NCBI GenBank assembly: GCA_025370845.1 | Contig: JAMXFF010000034.1 | Location: 1-64,000, forward strand | Source: Laspinema palackyanum D2a | GTDB taxonomy: Bacteria; Cyanobacteriota; Cyanobacteriia; Cyanobacteriales; Laspinemataceae | Length of the DNA stretch: 64,000 nucleotides | Direction: 5' to 3' | In this document: positions 1-8,662 of the stretch, piece after piece | How positions within the stretch are numbered: the first letter of the stretch is position 1 | Layout: the number at the start of each line of letters is the position of its first letter | Position numbers and translations under genes: made by a program | Notes under the pieces: model-generated | Seen by the model: only the letters and a program-made list of their open reading frames with translations | The model's database searches: none | Told to the model about the DNA's origin: nothing

Positions 1-1
1 T

Positions 2-32
2 AGTTTTCAGGGAGGCCCCATCCCTGAAAACT
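2..32. terminator. 12-bp perfect stem-loop
   Basis: Bases 2-13 and 21-32 are perfect reverse complements (AGTTTTCAGGGA against TCCCTGAAAACT) around a 7-base loop. A short T run follows on the plus strand (32-35). It could end a plus-strand gene lying left of the window, or it may be one of the many small palindromic repeats of this genome. The flanking gene is not visible, so the role is inferred. Confidence 0.4.
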
Positions 33-123
33 TTTAAACCATAAGCATTTTAGCCTTAGCTTGATGCGTATGGGGTTGGGGGGATCAATCCGGAATTTTA
101 CAAGATCTCTATTAAACCCGCAG

Positions 124-145
124 TTTAGGGGATGAATCCCCTAAA
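124..145. repeat. 9-bp stem-loop downstream of the substrate-binding protein
   Basis: TTTAGGGGA (124-132) pairs perfectly with TCCCCTAAA (137-145) over a 4-base loop. It lies 26 bases past the stop of the minus-strand gene that ends at 171, where a terminator would be expected, but no clear T run follows on the minus strand. The GGGGAT(G/A)AATCCCC core recurs near 6770, so it may be a dispersed palindrome. Confidence 0.4.
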
Positions 146-170
146 AATTGCGACTCATCACCCAATCAAC

Positions 171-1184
171 TTAGCTGGATTGTTTGTCTCGTAGAGAAAG
201 CACAAATCTCGGGTCAATGAACGGCGTTAAATCAGGAACTTGTTGGATTTGATTTCGAGATTGTAAGAATTGGGCGAGGGAATTCAGGGTATTTAATAAA
301 TAGAACTCACTCTCAGGATTCGCCAGCATCTCGATATTGGCATTTAAATCTGGGAGACGCACCCCTTGCAATCCCGCTTGTAATTCATCCGTTGGAATGC
401 CTAATGGAGTGGAGGCGATCGCCACTCCTTCCTCGGGATTCGCTTCCAGAAATGCCAACCCTTCCAAAACTCCGGCAACAAAGGCTTCTACCATTTCTGG
501 ATTGCGATCGGCATAGTCAGCATCGAACACATAAAGGTCATTAATTGCCGTCGGCATTTGCGAAGAATCATAAATAATTCGTCCATCGGGTTGGGCAGTA
601 TTCGCTTGTTGTAAATAGGGCGCATAAGTGACCGCAATGGGAATATTTCCCGATTGATAAGCTGCCGCAGCGGCATCTGGTGGCGCATTAATTAACGTAA
701 AATCTCCTGCCCCCAAACCCACGGAATCTAACACTTGCAACAGAAAGAAATGACTGACGCTGCCTTCTTCCACCGCAATTTGTTTACCGCGAAAATCAGA
801 TAAACCAGTAATACTACTGCGGGCTAAAATGCCATCTGCACCGACAGAAGTATCTTGGACTAAAACAATTTTAAATGCCTTGCCTGCTGCTGCTAAAGTT
901 ACCGCTTCCGAACCCACGGGAGAAACCGCATCTAACCGACGAGAAATAAAAGCCGTATTGGCATCGGTATTGGCATTAAAGACTTTAATATCTAAGTTTA
1001 ACCCCCGGTTCTGAAAAAAGCCTTTCGCTTGGGCAATATAAAGGGGAGTAGAACCCACCCAGGTAAATAAACCTAGGGCAGGGGATTGGGTATTAGTTGG
1101 AGGAGTACAAGCGTGTAAAGCCAGACCCCCAGCGGCACCAACTAGCATCCACAGAGTTTGACGACGAGTCCAACGTTGAGTCAT
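171..1184 (-). CDS. ABC transporter substrate-binding lipoprotein (NMT1/SsuA-like)
   Basis: 337 residues, close to the usual length of NMT1/SsuA/TauA-type periplasmic binding proteins, which capture small molecules such as thiamine precursors or sulfonates for an ABC importer. The N-terminus has twin arginines (TRRQT) before a hydrophobic stretch ending in LHAC, which looks like a lipobox with Cys 26; the mature protein would then be lipid-anchored outside the plasma membrane. The body shows the family pattern: FTWVGSTPLYIAQAKGFF near the start (a partner that mimics the substrate pocket), then VEEGSVSHF in the middle. No permease or ATPase gene is adjacent in the window, so the substrate cannot be told from context. 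It is the last gene of a minus-strand run and stands 206 bases from the next gene. Confidence 0.85.
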   Translation of the reverse strand: MTQRWTRRQTLWMLVGAAGGLALHACTPPTNTQSPALGLFTWVGSTPLYIAQAKGFFQNRGLNLDIKVFNANTDANTAFISRRLDAVSPVGSEAVTLAAAGKAFKIVLVQDTSVGADGILARSSITGLSDFRGKQIAVEEGSVSHFFLLQVLDSVGLGAGDFTLINAPPDAAAAAYQSGNIPIAVTYAPYLQQANTAQPDGRIIYDSSQMPTAINDLYVFDADYADRNPEMVEAFVAGVLEGLAFLEANPEEGVAIASTPLGIPTDELQAGLQGVRLPDLNANIEMLANPESEFYLLNTLNSLAQFLQSRNQIQQVPDLTPFIDPRFVLSLRDKQSS

Positions 1185-1389
1185 GAGTTGAGGAAATAGG
1201 ATAGACGCGCTTGTATTGTATCTGACTTGAATCTCCAGGGAGAATAATCAAGGGTAAAGTTTTCCAATGGCGGAGCAAGCGCCAAGGAGGGACGTTGCCT
1301 CTTGGGTTTTCGGGTAATTCCAATCCCTAAACGACTTCTACAAAAATTAGAGAGGGATGAATTGCCGATCGCCTCAAAATTTACGGGTT

Positions 1390-1767
1390 TTAAGAGATTT
1401 TACCGATATGAGCAGCAACGATATACCAACTTCCGCTTGAAGAAACAGCCCAAACTCGCGTGAACCGAAAGTCTCCATTTGCAGGGCTGTCATTGTAACT
1501 ACCCGTGATTTTCATGCGGACAGAAACGATCGCAACTTCTCCATGTAGTTGAATATGCTGCTCCGATGGTTCCAACTCATGAATTTTAATTAAACCCGAT
1601 TCGTGAGCGCCTATATCATCTTGTTTCTCCAATAATTCTCCCAGATGACTGGTAATCAGAATTTCCGGTGCAAGTAATTCATTCAAAACGGTTACATCAG
1701 AAGCAAGCATTGCCTGCCTCAGACGTTCTTCGGCATTAATGATTTGATTCTCGACTGTTTTATTCAT
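1390..1767 (-). CDS. NTF2-like (SnoaL/DUF4440-type) protein
   Basis: 125 residues from the ATG at 1767. An upstream in-frame extension of 19 residues is possible, but AGAGAG about 8 bases before this ATG supports the shorter form. The sequence reads as a nuclear-transport-factor-2-like alpha+beta fold: an N-terminal helix with ERLRQAMLASDVTVLNELLAPEI, then strands ending in FRFTRVWAVSSSGSWYIVAAHIG, which is the classic DUF4440 ending. Such proteins are small dimeric cone-shaped domains with varied roles (ketosteroid isomerase-like enzymes, binding modules). The catalytic role is not predictable here. It lies 80 bases after the PEP mutase family gene on the same strand and could be co-transcribed with it. 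Confidence 0.75.
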   Translation of the reverse strand: MNKTVENQIINAEERLRQAMLASDVTVLNELLAPEILITSHLGELLEKQDDIGAHESGLIKIHELEPSEQHIQLHGEVAIVSVRMKITGSYNDSPANGDFRFTRVWAVSSSGSWYIVAAHIGKIS

Positions 1768-1847
1768 GGTATTTCTCTCTAATACAAAAACATCCAAGCT
1801 AAGAATGTGAAACTCCCGAAACAACCCAAAAACCTTGAGTTTTTTAG

Positions 1848-2720
1848 TTATTCGTTAAATTGCGAAAACTTTTGCTCTAATTCTCGATATTTTGGCACAT
1901 CAATGATTTGTTCAAATTCCTGGAAATTCACTAAGTTATCAAACCCCGTTGTCGTCTGATGTTGTCTTAAATACTGGAAACAATCCTCGATCGCCTTCGT
2001 TGCCGCAAACAATCCCGACAACGCATACACCGCAATTTTATACCCCAATGCCTCTAACTCCTGCGCTGACAACACCGGCGTTTTTCCGCCTTCTATGGCA
2101 TTGGCAAACAAGGGCACATCCGGAAAGGCTGCGGCAATTTCCTGTAACTCCTGTACCGACTGTGGGGCCTCTATAAACACAATATCCGCCCCTGCTTCAT
2201 AATAGGCCCGACCCCGCCGAATGGCTTCGGCTAACCCTAATGGTGCTCTCGCATCGGTGCGTCCGACAATTACCAATCCACTCTCACCTCGGGCTTGGAC
2301 TGCGGCGCGAATTTTTTGTATATGTTCTTCTGCGGAAATCACCCGTTTTCCTTGAAAATGACCGCACTTTTTGGGCCATTCCTGGTCTTCTAAAATCACG
2401 CCAGCAATTCCTAGTTGCACCGCATCGCTGACAGTTCGGATGACATTCAGGGGGTTGCCATAGCCGGTATCGATATCGGCAACCACAGGAATTGTGACCG
2501 ATTGTGCGGTGCGGCCTACACTGTATAGCATTTCTGTGGCAGTGAGAAAGCCGTAGTCGGGTCGTCCTAGGGTGGAGGCGGAGATACCGAATCCACTGGT
2601 GAAGACCATTTCAAAACCGGCGCGTTCGGCGAGTTGGGCGCTGATACAATCATAAATCCCCGGAACGACGAGCATTCCGGGGCGTTTCAGGAGTTCTCGG
2701 AGGTTGTGAGTTGAGTTCAT
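1848..2720 (-). CDS. isocitrate lyase/PEP mutase family enzyme
   Basis: 290 residues from ATG 2720; an ATG at 2747 would add nine residues and leave only 10 bases to hrcA. The protein is a TIM-barrel carboxyvinyl-carboxyphosphonate phosphorylmutase / methylisocitrate lyase relative. Visible marks are VVPGIYDCISAQLAERAGF near the start, VVADIDTGYGN (metal-binding Asp residues), EDQ, and KKCGHFQGK, which holds the KKCGH active-site loop of lyase members. VGRTDAR and FIEAPQ follow. The KKCGH loop suggests C-C lyase activity on a 2-methylisocitrate- or oxaloacetate-like substrate rather than phosphonate chemistry. No methylcitrate-cycle genes are nearby, so the substrate is open. It follows hrcA closely on the same strand. 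Confidence 0.85.
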   Translation of the reverse strand: MNSTHNLRELLKRPGMLVVPGIYDCISAQLAERAGFEMVFTSGFGISASTLGRPDYGFLTATEMLYSVGRTAQSVTIPVVADIDTGYGNPLNVIRTVSDAVQLGIAGVILEDQEWPKKCGHFQGKRVISAEEHIQKIRAAVQARGESGLVIVGRTDARAPLGLAEAIRRGRAYYEAGADIVFIEAPQSVQELQEIAAAFPDVPLFANAIEGGKTPVLSAQELEALGYKIAVYALSGLFAATKAIEDCFQYLRQHQTTTGFDNLVNFQEFEQIIDVPKYRELEQKFSQFNE

Positions 2721-2757
2721 GGTTCGATAGCCGATCGCAAGCAACATGAACCCTATT

Positions 2758-3828
2758 TTAAACGCTCAGTGCCTCAGATAAATAATCCGCTGCTGCCTCC
2801 ACGATCGCGATCGCATTTTCATAAACCATCCGCGTCGGTCCTAGGACCCCCACACTCCCCACCGGCACCGTTCCTCGATGATAAGTCGCCGAAACCAAAG
2901 TACAGGTTCTAATCGGTTCTAGGGGATTTTCTGCCCCAATTCGCACTTGCACTCGCCGTCCGGACCCCTCTGGTGCAGGGGGTTCAAAAATCAACGGCAG
3001 GAGTTGGTCCTGTTCTTCTTCCAAGAGTTGAATCAGGGTCTGGACTTGGGTCAATTCACAAAATTCCGGTTGTCTCAACACTTCCGAAACCCCACTAATC
3101 AAAATTTGAGTTTTGCCCGGGGTTTGAGCACGGACGGCTAAATCTTGTAACCAGTGACTCAAAACTTGTGCATACTGCTCAAATTCCCGGCCTAATTCCG
3201 TCCAATCCAGGGCGGATAATTGGGCGAGGGTTTGACCGCGTAGATGGTGATTGAGGAAATTTGAGAGGATTTGCAACTCGCGATCGACCACTTCTGCATC
3301 CGCGAGGGAGTCCTCTGGGGACTCGGGAAGTTCCATCACCGCCGATTGGGTTTGATAGTTATCAATCACCACCACAATCATGATTTTGCGCGGTTCAATC
3401 TGGATTAACTGCAAATGCCTCAGACAAGCAGTGTGAGTCTGAGGCATTGTAATTAAGGCAATATATCCGCTGAGGGCCGCCAAGATTTGAGAAGCCCCTC
3501 TGAGCACCGCTTCAAAGGCCCAATTTTCTAACTTCAGGCGATCGCTCAGGGCCTGTTCCACTTGGCGGGAGATGCCATCATCCGGTTTAATTAGCTTATC
3601 CACATAAATGCGATAGCCGGAATCGGAAGGGATACGACCGGCAGAGGTATGGGGTTGATAGAGTAATCCGGCTTTTTCTAACCACCCCATTGCATTGCGA
3701 ATGGTGGCGGGACTGACACTTAAATTATATTCATCCACCAAGGTTTTAGAGCCTACAGGTTCGGCAGTGGCGATATAGTGCCGGACAGTCGCCCATAAAA
3801 CATATTGTTGTCTTTCGTTAAGGTTCAT
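2758..3828 (-). CDS. hrcA: heat-inducible transcription repressor HrcA
   Basis: 356 residues from the ATG at 3828 ([19 protein letters not shown]). A TTG nine codons upstream is possible but less likely. HrcA represses chaperone operons (groESL, in some bacteria dnaK) by binding the CIRCE inverted repeat and depends on GroEL for activity. The N-terminal winged helix (about 1-75) shows the family signature EPVGSKTL...[12 protein letters not shown] and [22 protein letters not shown]-like middle domain and a C-terminal stretch with [25 protein letters not shown] and [17 protein letters not shown] complete it. Length agrees with the family. I found no CIRCE box (TTAGCACTC-N9-GAGTGCTAA) in the 400 bases upstream, so self-regulation through CIRCE is not supported. 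Chaperone genes are not in the window. Confidence 0.95.
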   Translation of the reverse strand: MNLNERQQYVLWATVRHYIATAEPVGSKTLVDEYNLSVSPATIRNAMGWLEKAGLLYQPHTSAGRIPSDSGYRIYVDKLIKPDDGISRQVEQALSDRLKLENWAFEAVLRGASQILAALSGYIALITMPQTHTACLRHLQLIQIEPRKIMIVVVIDNYQTQSAVMELPESPEDSLADAEVVDRELQILSNFLNHHLRGQTLAQLSALDWTELGREFEQYAQVLSHWLQDLAVRAQTPGKTQILISGVSEVLRQPEFCELTQVQTLIQLLEEEQDQLLPLIFEPPAPEGSGRRVQVRIGAENPLEPIRTCTLVSATYHRGTVPVGSVGVLGPTRMVYENAIAIVEAAADYLSEALSV

Positions 3829-4233
3829 TTGCACAAATATGGGAGCCAAAGCCAAATGTAATCGGTTTTAAAAACTGAGCGGTTATCAATTGAAAAGGGA
3901 GTCACGAAATCAGCAAAAGCCTGAACTGCGCCCATTGTTGGGAGCCGTCCGAGGAATCCGGACTAGGTAGAATATAGCGACATTTCCCCTGAAATTCTGC
4001 TGCTGTCGTTACAGGTTGGGAGAAGGTTCACGCTCTTTTTTGACGGATTTCCATCCGATTTAGATTCTATTTTAGTTTAAAAAGGTACGGGGTGGGGGTT
4101 AGGGACCCAGGAATGAACGGGTCCCCCAGGAGGTGGGTGGCGGTTAGTATAGAGCAGTAGTTGCCCTATCCCGGAAGGTTCAAGTGCGATCGCCCCAGGG
4201 ACTGGGTGGAGACTGCACCGGAGGATTTCGGGA
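3829..4233. other. non-coding stretch between nadK and hrcA
   Basis: 405 bases without a credible gene. The part next to nadK holds a hairpin, GGGACCC (4102-4108) with GGGTCCC (4119-4125), about 110 bases past the nadK stop, which may end that transcript. The promoter of hrcA must lie here, but I could not pick a convincing -35/-10 pair on the minus strand. Confidence 0.5.
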
Positions 4234-5151
4234 TTAAGGCAGTTCTACCGAAGTGGGTTTAGCAATGTGAGGCAGACCCCAGCCGAGTTTTTCTCGCAGA
4301 ACATGGAAAAATTCCGGGGGATTGACCCGGATAAATTTCGCCGAGTAAGGCGATCGCTGAACTCGCACCTGGTCCTCGGGGAGTACATAGCACCCTGCAT
4401 TCCCATCCACCACCATCACCAACCGATTGGTATTCGCCGGAAAAATCGTCACAGGTTCAGTATTTGCAAACACCAAAGCCCGAGACGCGAGAGAATGGGG
4501 ACAAATCGGCACCAGTTGCAACACCGGGACATCCGGAGTAATTACCGGGCCCCCAGCGGAGAGGCCATAAGCCGTCGAACCCGTGGGGGTCGAAATAATC
4601 ACCCCATCGGCGGCAATATCCACCGGCGCATGACGTCCCACTTGAATTTCAAAATGACACATACAGGTGAGGGGTTCCCGGTGTAGGACCATTTCATTCA
4701 GGCAAAGCGCCTCCCAGACGACAATATCATCTCGGATCGCCTGCACCGTGACCATAGTCCGTTCTTCGATTTGATAGTCCCCCGCTAACACCTGTTCGAT
4801 CGCTTCGGGAAGTTGGTTGAGGTAGGTTTCCGTCAGAAACCCCATGTGGCCCGTATTCACCGTTAACAAGGGAATGCCGCAGCTTGCCACCTGCCGAAAT
4901 GCGGACAGCACAGTGCCATCGCCTCCCAATACCACCGCGAAAGACATTTCAGCGTCAAATCCAGGAGGGGTGAGCTGTTCAACCGTGGTATGACAGACGG
5001 GCTTATCTAGGTCAGAATAGCCCAGAATGCCCCCCATGCCGGTGGCGAGAGCAACTTCCCAACCCAACCCAATTAGCTTGTCTCTCCATTCTTCGGCAGC
5101 ACGACAAGCTACGGGTTTAATATCGTTGTAAATAATGCCAGCTTTCGGCAC
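4234..5151 (-). CDS. nadK: NAD(+) kinase
   Basis: Phosphorylates NAD to NADP with ATP or polyphosphate in the cytosol. In phototrophs NADP supply limits photosynthetic electron acceptance. The NAD-kinase diphosphate motif is clear: [14 protein letters not shown]. The C-terminal half shows [21 protein letters not shown], the second hallmark, and [11 protein letters not shown] favour the GTG start at 5151 (protein begins [13 protein letters not shown], like other cyanobacterial NadK), with AGGA about 10 bases upstream. A TTG at 5160 would add three residues. At 305 residues it matches the shorter of the two NadK forms that cyanobacteria usually carry. A strong palindrome sits about 55 bases upstream and may regulate it. 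Confidence 0.95.
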   Translation of the reverse strand: MPKAGIIYNDIKPVACRAAEEWRDKLIGLGWEVALATGMGGILGYSDLDKPVCHTTVEQLTPPGFDAEMSFAVVLGGDGTVLSAFRQVASCGIPLLTVNTGHMGFLTETYLNQLPEAIEQVLAGDYQIEERTMVTVQAIRDDIVVWEALCLNEMVLHREPLTCMCHFEIQVGRHAPVDIAADGVIISTPTGSTAYGLSAGGPVITPDVPVLQLVPICPHSLASRALVFANTEPVTIFPANTNRLVMVVDGNAGCYVLPEDQVRVQRSPYSAKFIRVNPPEFFHVLREKLGWGLPHIAKPTSVELP

Positions 5152-5205
5152 CGCGCTCAAGTCCTGCTAGTGGTTAATTGATTGCCAGAGTTAGGGATGT
5201 TGTTA

Positions 5206-5230
5206 CATTCTTGGTAAATTACCAAGAATG
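5206..5230. promoter_or_regulatory. 25-bp near-perfect palindrome upstream of nadK
   Basis: CATTCTTGGTAA (5206-5217) and TTACCAAGAATG (5219-5230) are perfect 12-bp inverted repeats around a single A. With only one centre base it suits a dimeric repressor operator better than an RNA hairpin, and there is no T run on the minus strand. It lies between ycf39 and nadK, both on minus, close before nadK. The protein that would bind is unknown. Confidence 0.45.
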
Positions 5231-5376
5231 CGTCTTGGGCGGATCGGTGGCATCAGGGATGCCAAATAGCCCTGTGAAACTAGAGTCTGAACAAAGCCAT
5301 GCCATTTGTCAAGACCCTTTAGGCGATCGCCTGGGATAGACGACTTCCCGGGACTGCTCCCACCCGGTCCCTGGGG

Positions 5377-6348
5377 TTAAAATGGGACTCTGCGTTTGGA
5401 CTGCTTCTTGGTTTTGCTCTGTTCGTAATCTAATTCTTTCAACTTCTTTAAAATTCGGCTGAAATACTCTCTGAGGTACGATTCTAAGGTGGTCGTGTCC
5501 TTGGGGTCCAATCCAAAGACGGGATACACCTCATCCATATTGGCAGTTAGGGGTTTCTCTGAGGCGAGCACTTCAGCAAATGCCAAGCGATCGGCTACAT
5601 TCCAACCCCATTGGAAAAATCGCACCACCCGGCGAAATGCCCGCAGGACACCCAACGGCATTCGCGTTACCTTGGCTTTTTCCCCAGAGAGTCGTTCGCA
5701 CTGGTCGATAATTTCCTGGGGAGTCCAAGGACGAGTTCCCACCACGGGAAAAACCGACTTGGAGGTTTCAGGGACCGACAAGGCCCGCACTGCAAATTTA
5801 GCAATGTCCTGGGTATCCATATAGGCGATCGGAGCAGTCTGGTTAGTCACCCACACCGCTTGATTGTCCAAAATAGGGATGGCGTATTGAGAAATCAACC
5901 CTTGCATGAAGCCCGCTAATTGCAGGATGGTGTAATCTAATCCCGATTCAGCTAAATAGACTTCTGTACAGCGTTTGATTTCCATTAAGGGGACTTCTGG
6001 ATACTGGTCCGCATCCAAAATAGAAAAGAAGATATACCGTTCGACCCCGGCTTTTTTGGCGGCTTGAATTAGGGCAACCTTACCTTCCCAGTCCACTTGT
6101 TTGATGCTCAGAGAATCCGTGGGACGATTCGTCGCTGCATCAATAATCGCCGTTACCCCTTCTAGGGCAACGGGCAAGGTTTCTGGATCACATAAGTCTG
6201 CACGGACCAACTCCGCGCCCCATTCTTTTAAAAAGGCCGCTCTTTTGAAGCTGCGTACTAAACAACGTACCTGGTATCCCTCGTCTAAGGCGCGACGGGC
6301 AACCTGTCTGCCTAGGGTACCAGTGGCACCGACAACCAATAAGCTCAT
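5377..6348 (-). CDS. ycf39: photosystem II assembly factor Ycf39 (NmrA-like, HCF244 homologue)
   Basis: 323 residues, an atypical short-chain dehydrogenase. Ycf39 binds the early photosystem II assembly module together with small high-light-inducible proteins and helps insert chlorophyll into D1. The Rossmann motif VVGATGTLGRQ is at residues 5-15. Family-specific stretches are CLVRSFKRAAFLKEWGAELVRADLCDPETL, VDWEGKVALIQAAKKAGV, DYTILQLAGFMQGLISQYAIPILDNQ and, near the end, TTLESYLREYFSRILKKLKELDYE. All resemble Ycf39 of other cyanobacteria rather than a generic NmrA protein. The lysine-rich C-terminal tail (KTKKQSKRR) is short and likely disordered. It stands alone, 217 bases before nadK on the same strand. 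Confidence 0.93.
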   Translation of the reverse strand: MSLLVVGATGTLGRQVARRALDEGYQVRCLVRSFKRAAFLKEWGAELVRADLCDPETLPVALEGVTAIIDAATNRPTDSLSIKQVDWEGKVALIQAAKKAGVERYIFFSILDADQYPEVPLMEIKRCTEVYLAESGLDYTILQLAGFMQGLISQYAIPILDNQAVWVTNQTAPIAYMDTQDIAKFAVRALSVPETSKSVFPVVGTRPWTPQEIIDQCERLSGEKAKVTRMPLGVLRAFRRVVRFFQWGWNVADRLAFAEVLASEKPLTANMDEVYPVFGLDPKDTTTLESYLREYFSRILKKLKELDYEQSKTKKQSKRRVPF

Positions 6349-6592
6349 CCAGGATTGTTTGACGAAATTTTAACTTTTATGAAATTTTATCAGAGATTCC
6401 TGAGATTTCTTTGGGAATTTCGTTACAAATCTGAACAATTTTGACCGATTGCGCTAAAAAACTTAAAGAATCGCGGGCAGTCGGGTCCCAACTCGCCTAA
6501 AAATGGAGTCCTCTCCAGTGCCCTTCTGTTCTCAGGAGACGAGGACCTAGGACAGCGGTACAGTCTTAGATCAACTTAGATCAGCTAGGACA

Positions 6593-6852
6593 AGAAACCC
6601 GGTTTCTGAAACGAATCTGTTGCTCATCACTGAGATCTTGCACCATTCTCAACACCGGCGGGGGATAAATCGATTGGCGGCCTCATAGCTTGCATTCGGT
6701 TAAAAACCGACTAAAAACACCATCGCATAAGACTTTCAGTCGGTTTCAACCGACTTGATTCTGTTAGGCGGGGGATAAATCCCCCGCCGGTTGTTGCAAC
6801 GGGTGCAAGATCTCAGTAATCACCAACATTGGGGTTCAGAAGCTGGGTTTCT
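6593..6852. repeat. 260-bp foldback (MITE-like) element with nested hairpins
   Basis: The two ends are imperfect inverted repeats of about 51 bases: left arm 6593-6644, right arm 6802-6852. The inner 15 bases (CTGAGATCTTGCACC, 6630-6644, and its complement at 6802-6816) match exactly, as do the outer eight (AGAAACCC against GGGTTTCT). Further inside, GGCGGGGGAT blocks near 6656 and 6772 continue the pairing. The centre holds smaller stems such as AGTCGGTT/AACCGACT near 6739. There is no ORF. It may be a non-autonomous mobile element or a foldback repeat; no transposase is nearby and I could not identify a target-site duplication. Confidence 0.6.
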
Positions 6853-6913
6853 AACCGTTACGGTAGCCCCAGAGTAGGATCCCCAACCCCAACCAGAATC
6901 AACCCCCAGTTTC

Positions 6914-6942
6914 TTGACAAAACTACGCAGATTGGTTACAGA
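6914..6942 (+). promoter_or_regulatory. possible sigma-70 promoter of the symporter gene
   Basis: A perfect -35 box TTGACA (6914-6919) is followed after 17 bases by TACAGA (6937-6942), a weak -10. The start codon at 7061 would leave an untranslated leader of about 110 bases. No riboswitch structure was recognised in this leader. Confidence 0.3.
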
Positions 6943-7060
6943 TTGAACGATAACAAGGCGGAATTTTTATTTCTAAGCCCAGCTTGACCCGCCAAGAGCA
7001 GTATAGTCACCTCTTGAAGACGCCCATTCCCTGTCCCATTCCCTCTAACTGACTGCACTT

Positions 7061-8563
7061 ATGAAGAAACGCTGGATTTCACTCATCATCCTATTTCTAC
7101 TGGCCCTGCCGATCGCCGCAGTCGCCCAAGAAGCTGAAGAGGCTGCACCCACTGGCTTCCTCCCCACCCTTGATGCCGTCTTCACTCAACTGGTGAACTG
7201 GATGTCTGCCGTCCTGTTTTTCGATTTTGGGTTGGGCGTCCCTCTGATTGTCTTATGGTTGATTAGCGGGGCGATTTATTTCACCATTCGCATGGGCTTT
7301 ATCAACTTCCGCGCCTTGAAACACGCCTTTTTTGTCATTCAAGGTCACTATGACGACCCGGAGGAAGCTGGAGAAGTTAGCCATTTCCAAGCCCTAGCTG
7401 CGGCCCTATCCGCCACGGTGGGACTCGGGAATATTGCTGGGGTGGCGATCGCCGTTTCCGTAGGGGGACCCGGGGCCATGTTCTGGATGACCGTTGCTGC
7501 CTTATTCGGCATGACAAGCAAGTTTGTCGAATGCACCCTCGCCCAAAAATACCGCGTTGTCTTGCCCGATGGTCGGATTGCCGGTGGCCCCATGTACTAT
7601 CTCTCTCGGGGTTTGGCCGAAAAAGGCATGGGTCAATTGGGCAATATCATGGCGAGTTTGTTTGCCATCCTCTGTATTGGGGCCGCCTTCGGTGGGGGCA
7701 ATATGTTCCAAGCAAACCAATCCTTTGCCGCCATTTCCGGTTTATTCCCGACCCTACCCAACTGGCTGTACGGAATTGTTCTCGCCTTCCTGGTTTCCCT
7801 GGTGATTATCGGTGGGATTCGCCGGATCGGGAACGTTGCCGGTGCACTCGTCCCTGCCATGTGTACCATTTACGTTGCTGCGTCTTTGTGGATTATTCTG
7901 ATGAATCTACCCCAGCTTCCAACCGCTTTTGCCCAAATTTTTACCGAAGCTTTTGTCCCCCAAGCGGCTTATGGTGGCTTTATTGGCGTATTGGTCCAAG
8001 GGTTCCGGCGATCGGCATTCTCTAATGAAGCAGGGGTGGGTTCAGCGGCCATCGCCCATGCTGCCGCCCGAACCGAAGAACCCGTCCGAGAAGGCATTGT
8101 CGCCCTCCTCGAACCCTTTATCGATACGGTCATTATCTGTAACATGACCGCCTTAGTCGTCATTATCACCGGAGAATATGCCAACCCCAACACTGCGCCT
8201 GGGGTAGAAACCACCGCTGCCGCATTTGCTTCCGTGATCAGTTGGTTCCCCGTCGTCCTCACTTTGGCCGTCTTTCTGTTTGCCTTCTCTACCATGATTT
8301 CCTGGAGTTACTACGGTGAACGCGCCTGGACCTACTTGTTTGGCGAAAGGAGCATGATTGTCTACCGCATCATTTATGTCCTGTGCGTCTTCCTCGGAAC
8401 CGTCATCAACCTCGGTGCTATCCTCGACTTCTCCGATATGATGTTCTTTGCAATGTCCTTTCCCAATATGTTGGGCGGATTCCTCCTGGCGGACAAAGTT
8501 CGAGCCGATCTCGACAGTTATATGCTCCGTCTCAACAGTGGCCAAATGCCAGTTTACAAGTAA
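7061..8563 (+). CDS. alanine/glycine:cation symporter (AGCS family)
   Basis: 500 residues, the usual size for AGCS (AlsT/DagA) carriers, which import alanine or glycine with Na+ or H+ across the plasma membrane. The start shows a hydrophobic segment that may be a signal peptide (to about residue 22, ALPIAAVAQ). About eleven membrane segments follow. Family signatures are visible: HFQALAAALSATVGLGNIAGVAIAVSVGGPGAMFWM (the sodium:alanine symporter block), GGPMYYLSRG, FGGGNMFQANQS, FRRSAFSNEAGVGSAAIAHAAA, and FAFSTMISWSYYGERAW near the end. It is an isolated plus-strand gene, convergent with the giant kinase that ends at 8663. Substrate choice between alanine and glycine cannot be read from the sequence. 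Confidence 0.93.
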   Translation: MKKRWISLIILFLLALPIAAVAQEAEEAAPTGFLPTLDAVFTQLVNWMSAVLFFDFGLGVPLIVLWLISGAIYFTIRMGFINFRALKHAFFVIQGHYDDPEEAGEVSHFQALAAALSATVGLGNIAGVAIAVSVGGPGAMFWMTVAALFGMTSKFVECTLAQKYRVVLPDGRIAGGPMYYLSRGLAEKGMGQLGNIMASLFAILCIGAAFGGGNMFQANQSFAAISGLFPTLPNWLYGIVLAFLVSLVIIGGIRRIGNVAGALVPAMCTIYVAASLWIILMNLPQLPTAFAQIFTEAFVPQAAYGGFIGVLVQGFRRSAFSNEAGVGSAAIAHAAARTEEPVREGIVALLEPFIDTVIICNMTALVVIITGEYANPNTAPGVETTAAAFASVISWFPVVLTLAVFLFAFSTMISWSYYGERAWTYLFGERSMIVYRIIYVLCVFLGTVINLGAILDFSDMMFFAMSFPNMLGGFLLADKVRADLDSYMLRLNSGQMPVYK

Positions 8564-8662
8564 TCTTGTATCTGACTCCCTGAGTAGGCTGGGGGGAGGC
8601 TTAGTCTTGATTGCTTGACTCATTCTCTCCCCAACTCCACCCCCAACCCTAGATGGGAACCG

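Noticed and set aside
4267..4686. 139-codon ORF on plus inside nadK
   Set aside because: Antisense to nadK, with no ribosome site or conserved motif; it is rich in Arg and His as is common for shadows of GC-rich genes.
6853..7060. Glycine riboswitch expected before the amino acid symporter
   Set aside because: The conserved glycine-binding core was not found on plus.
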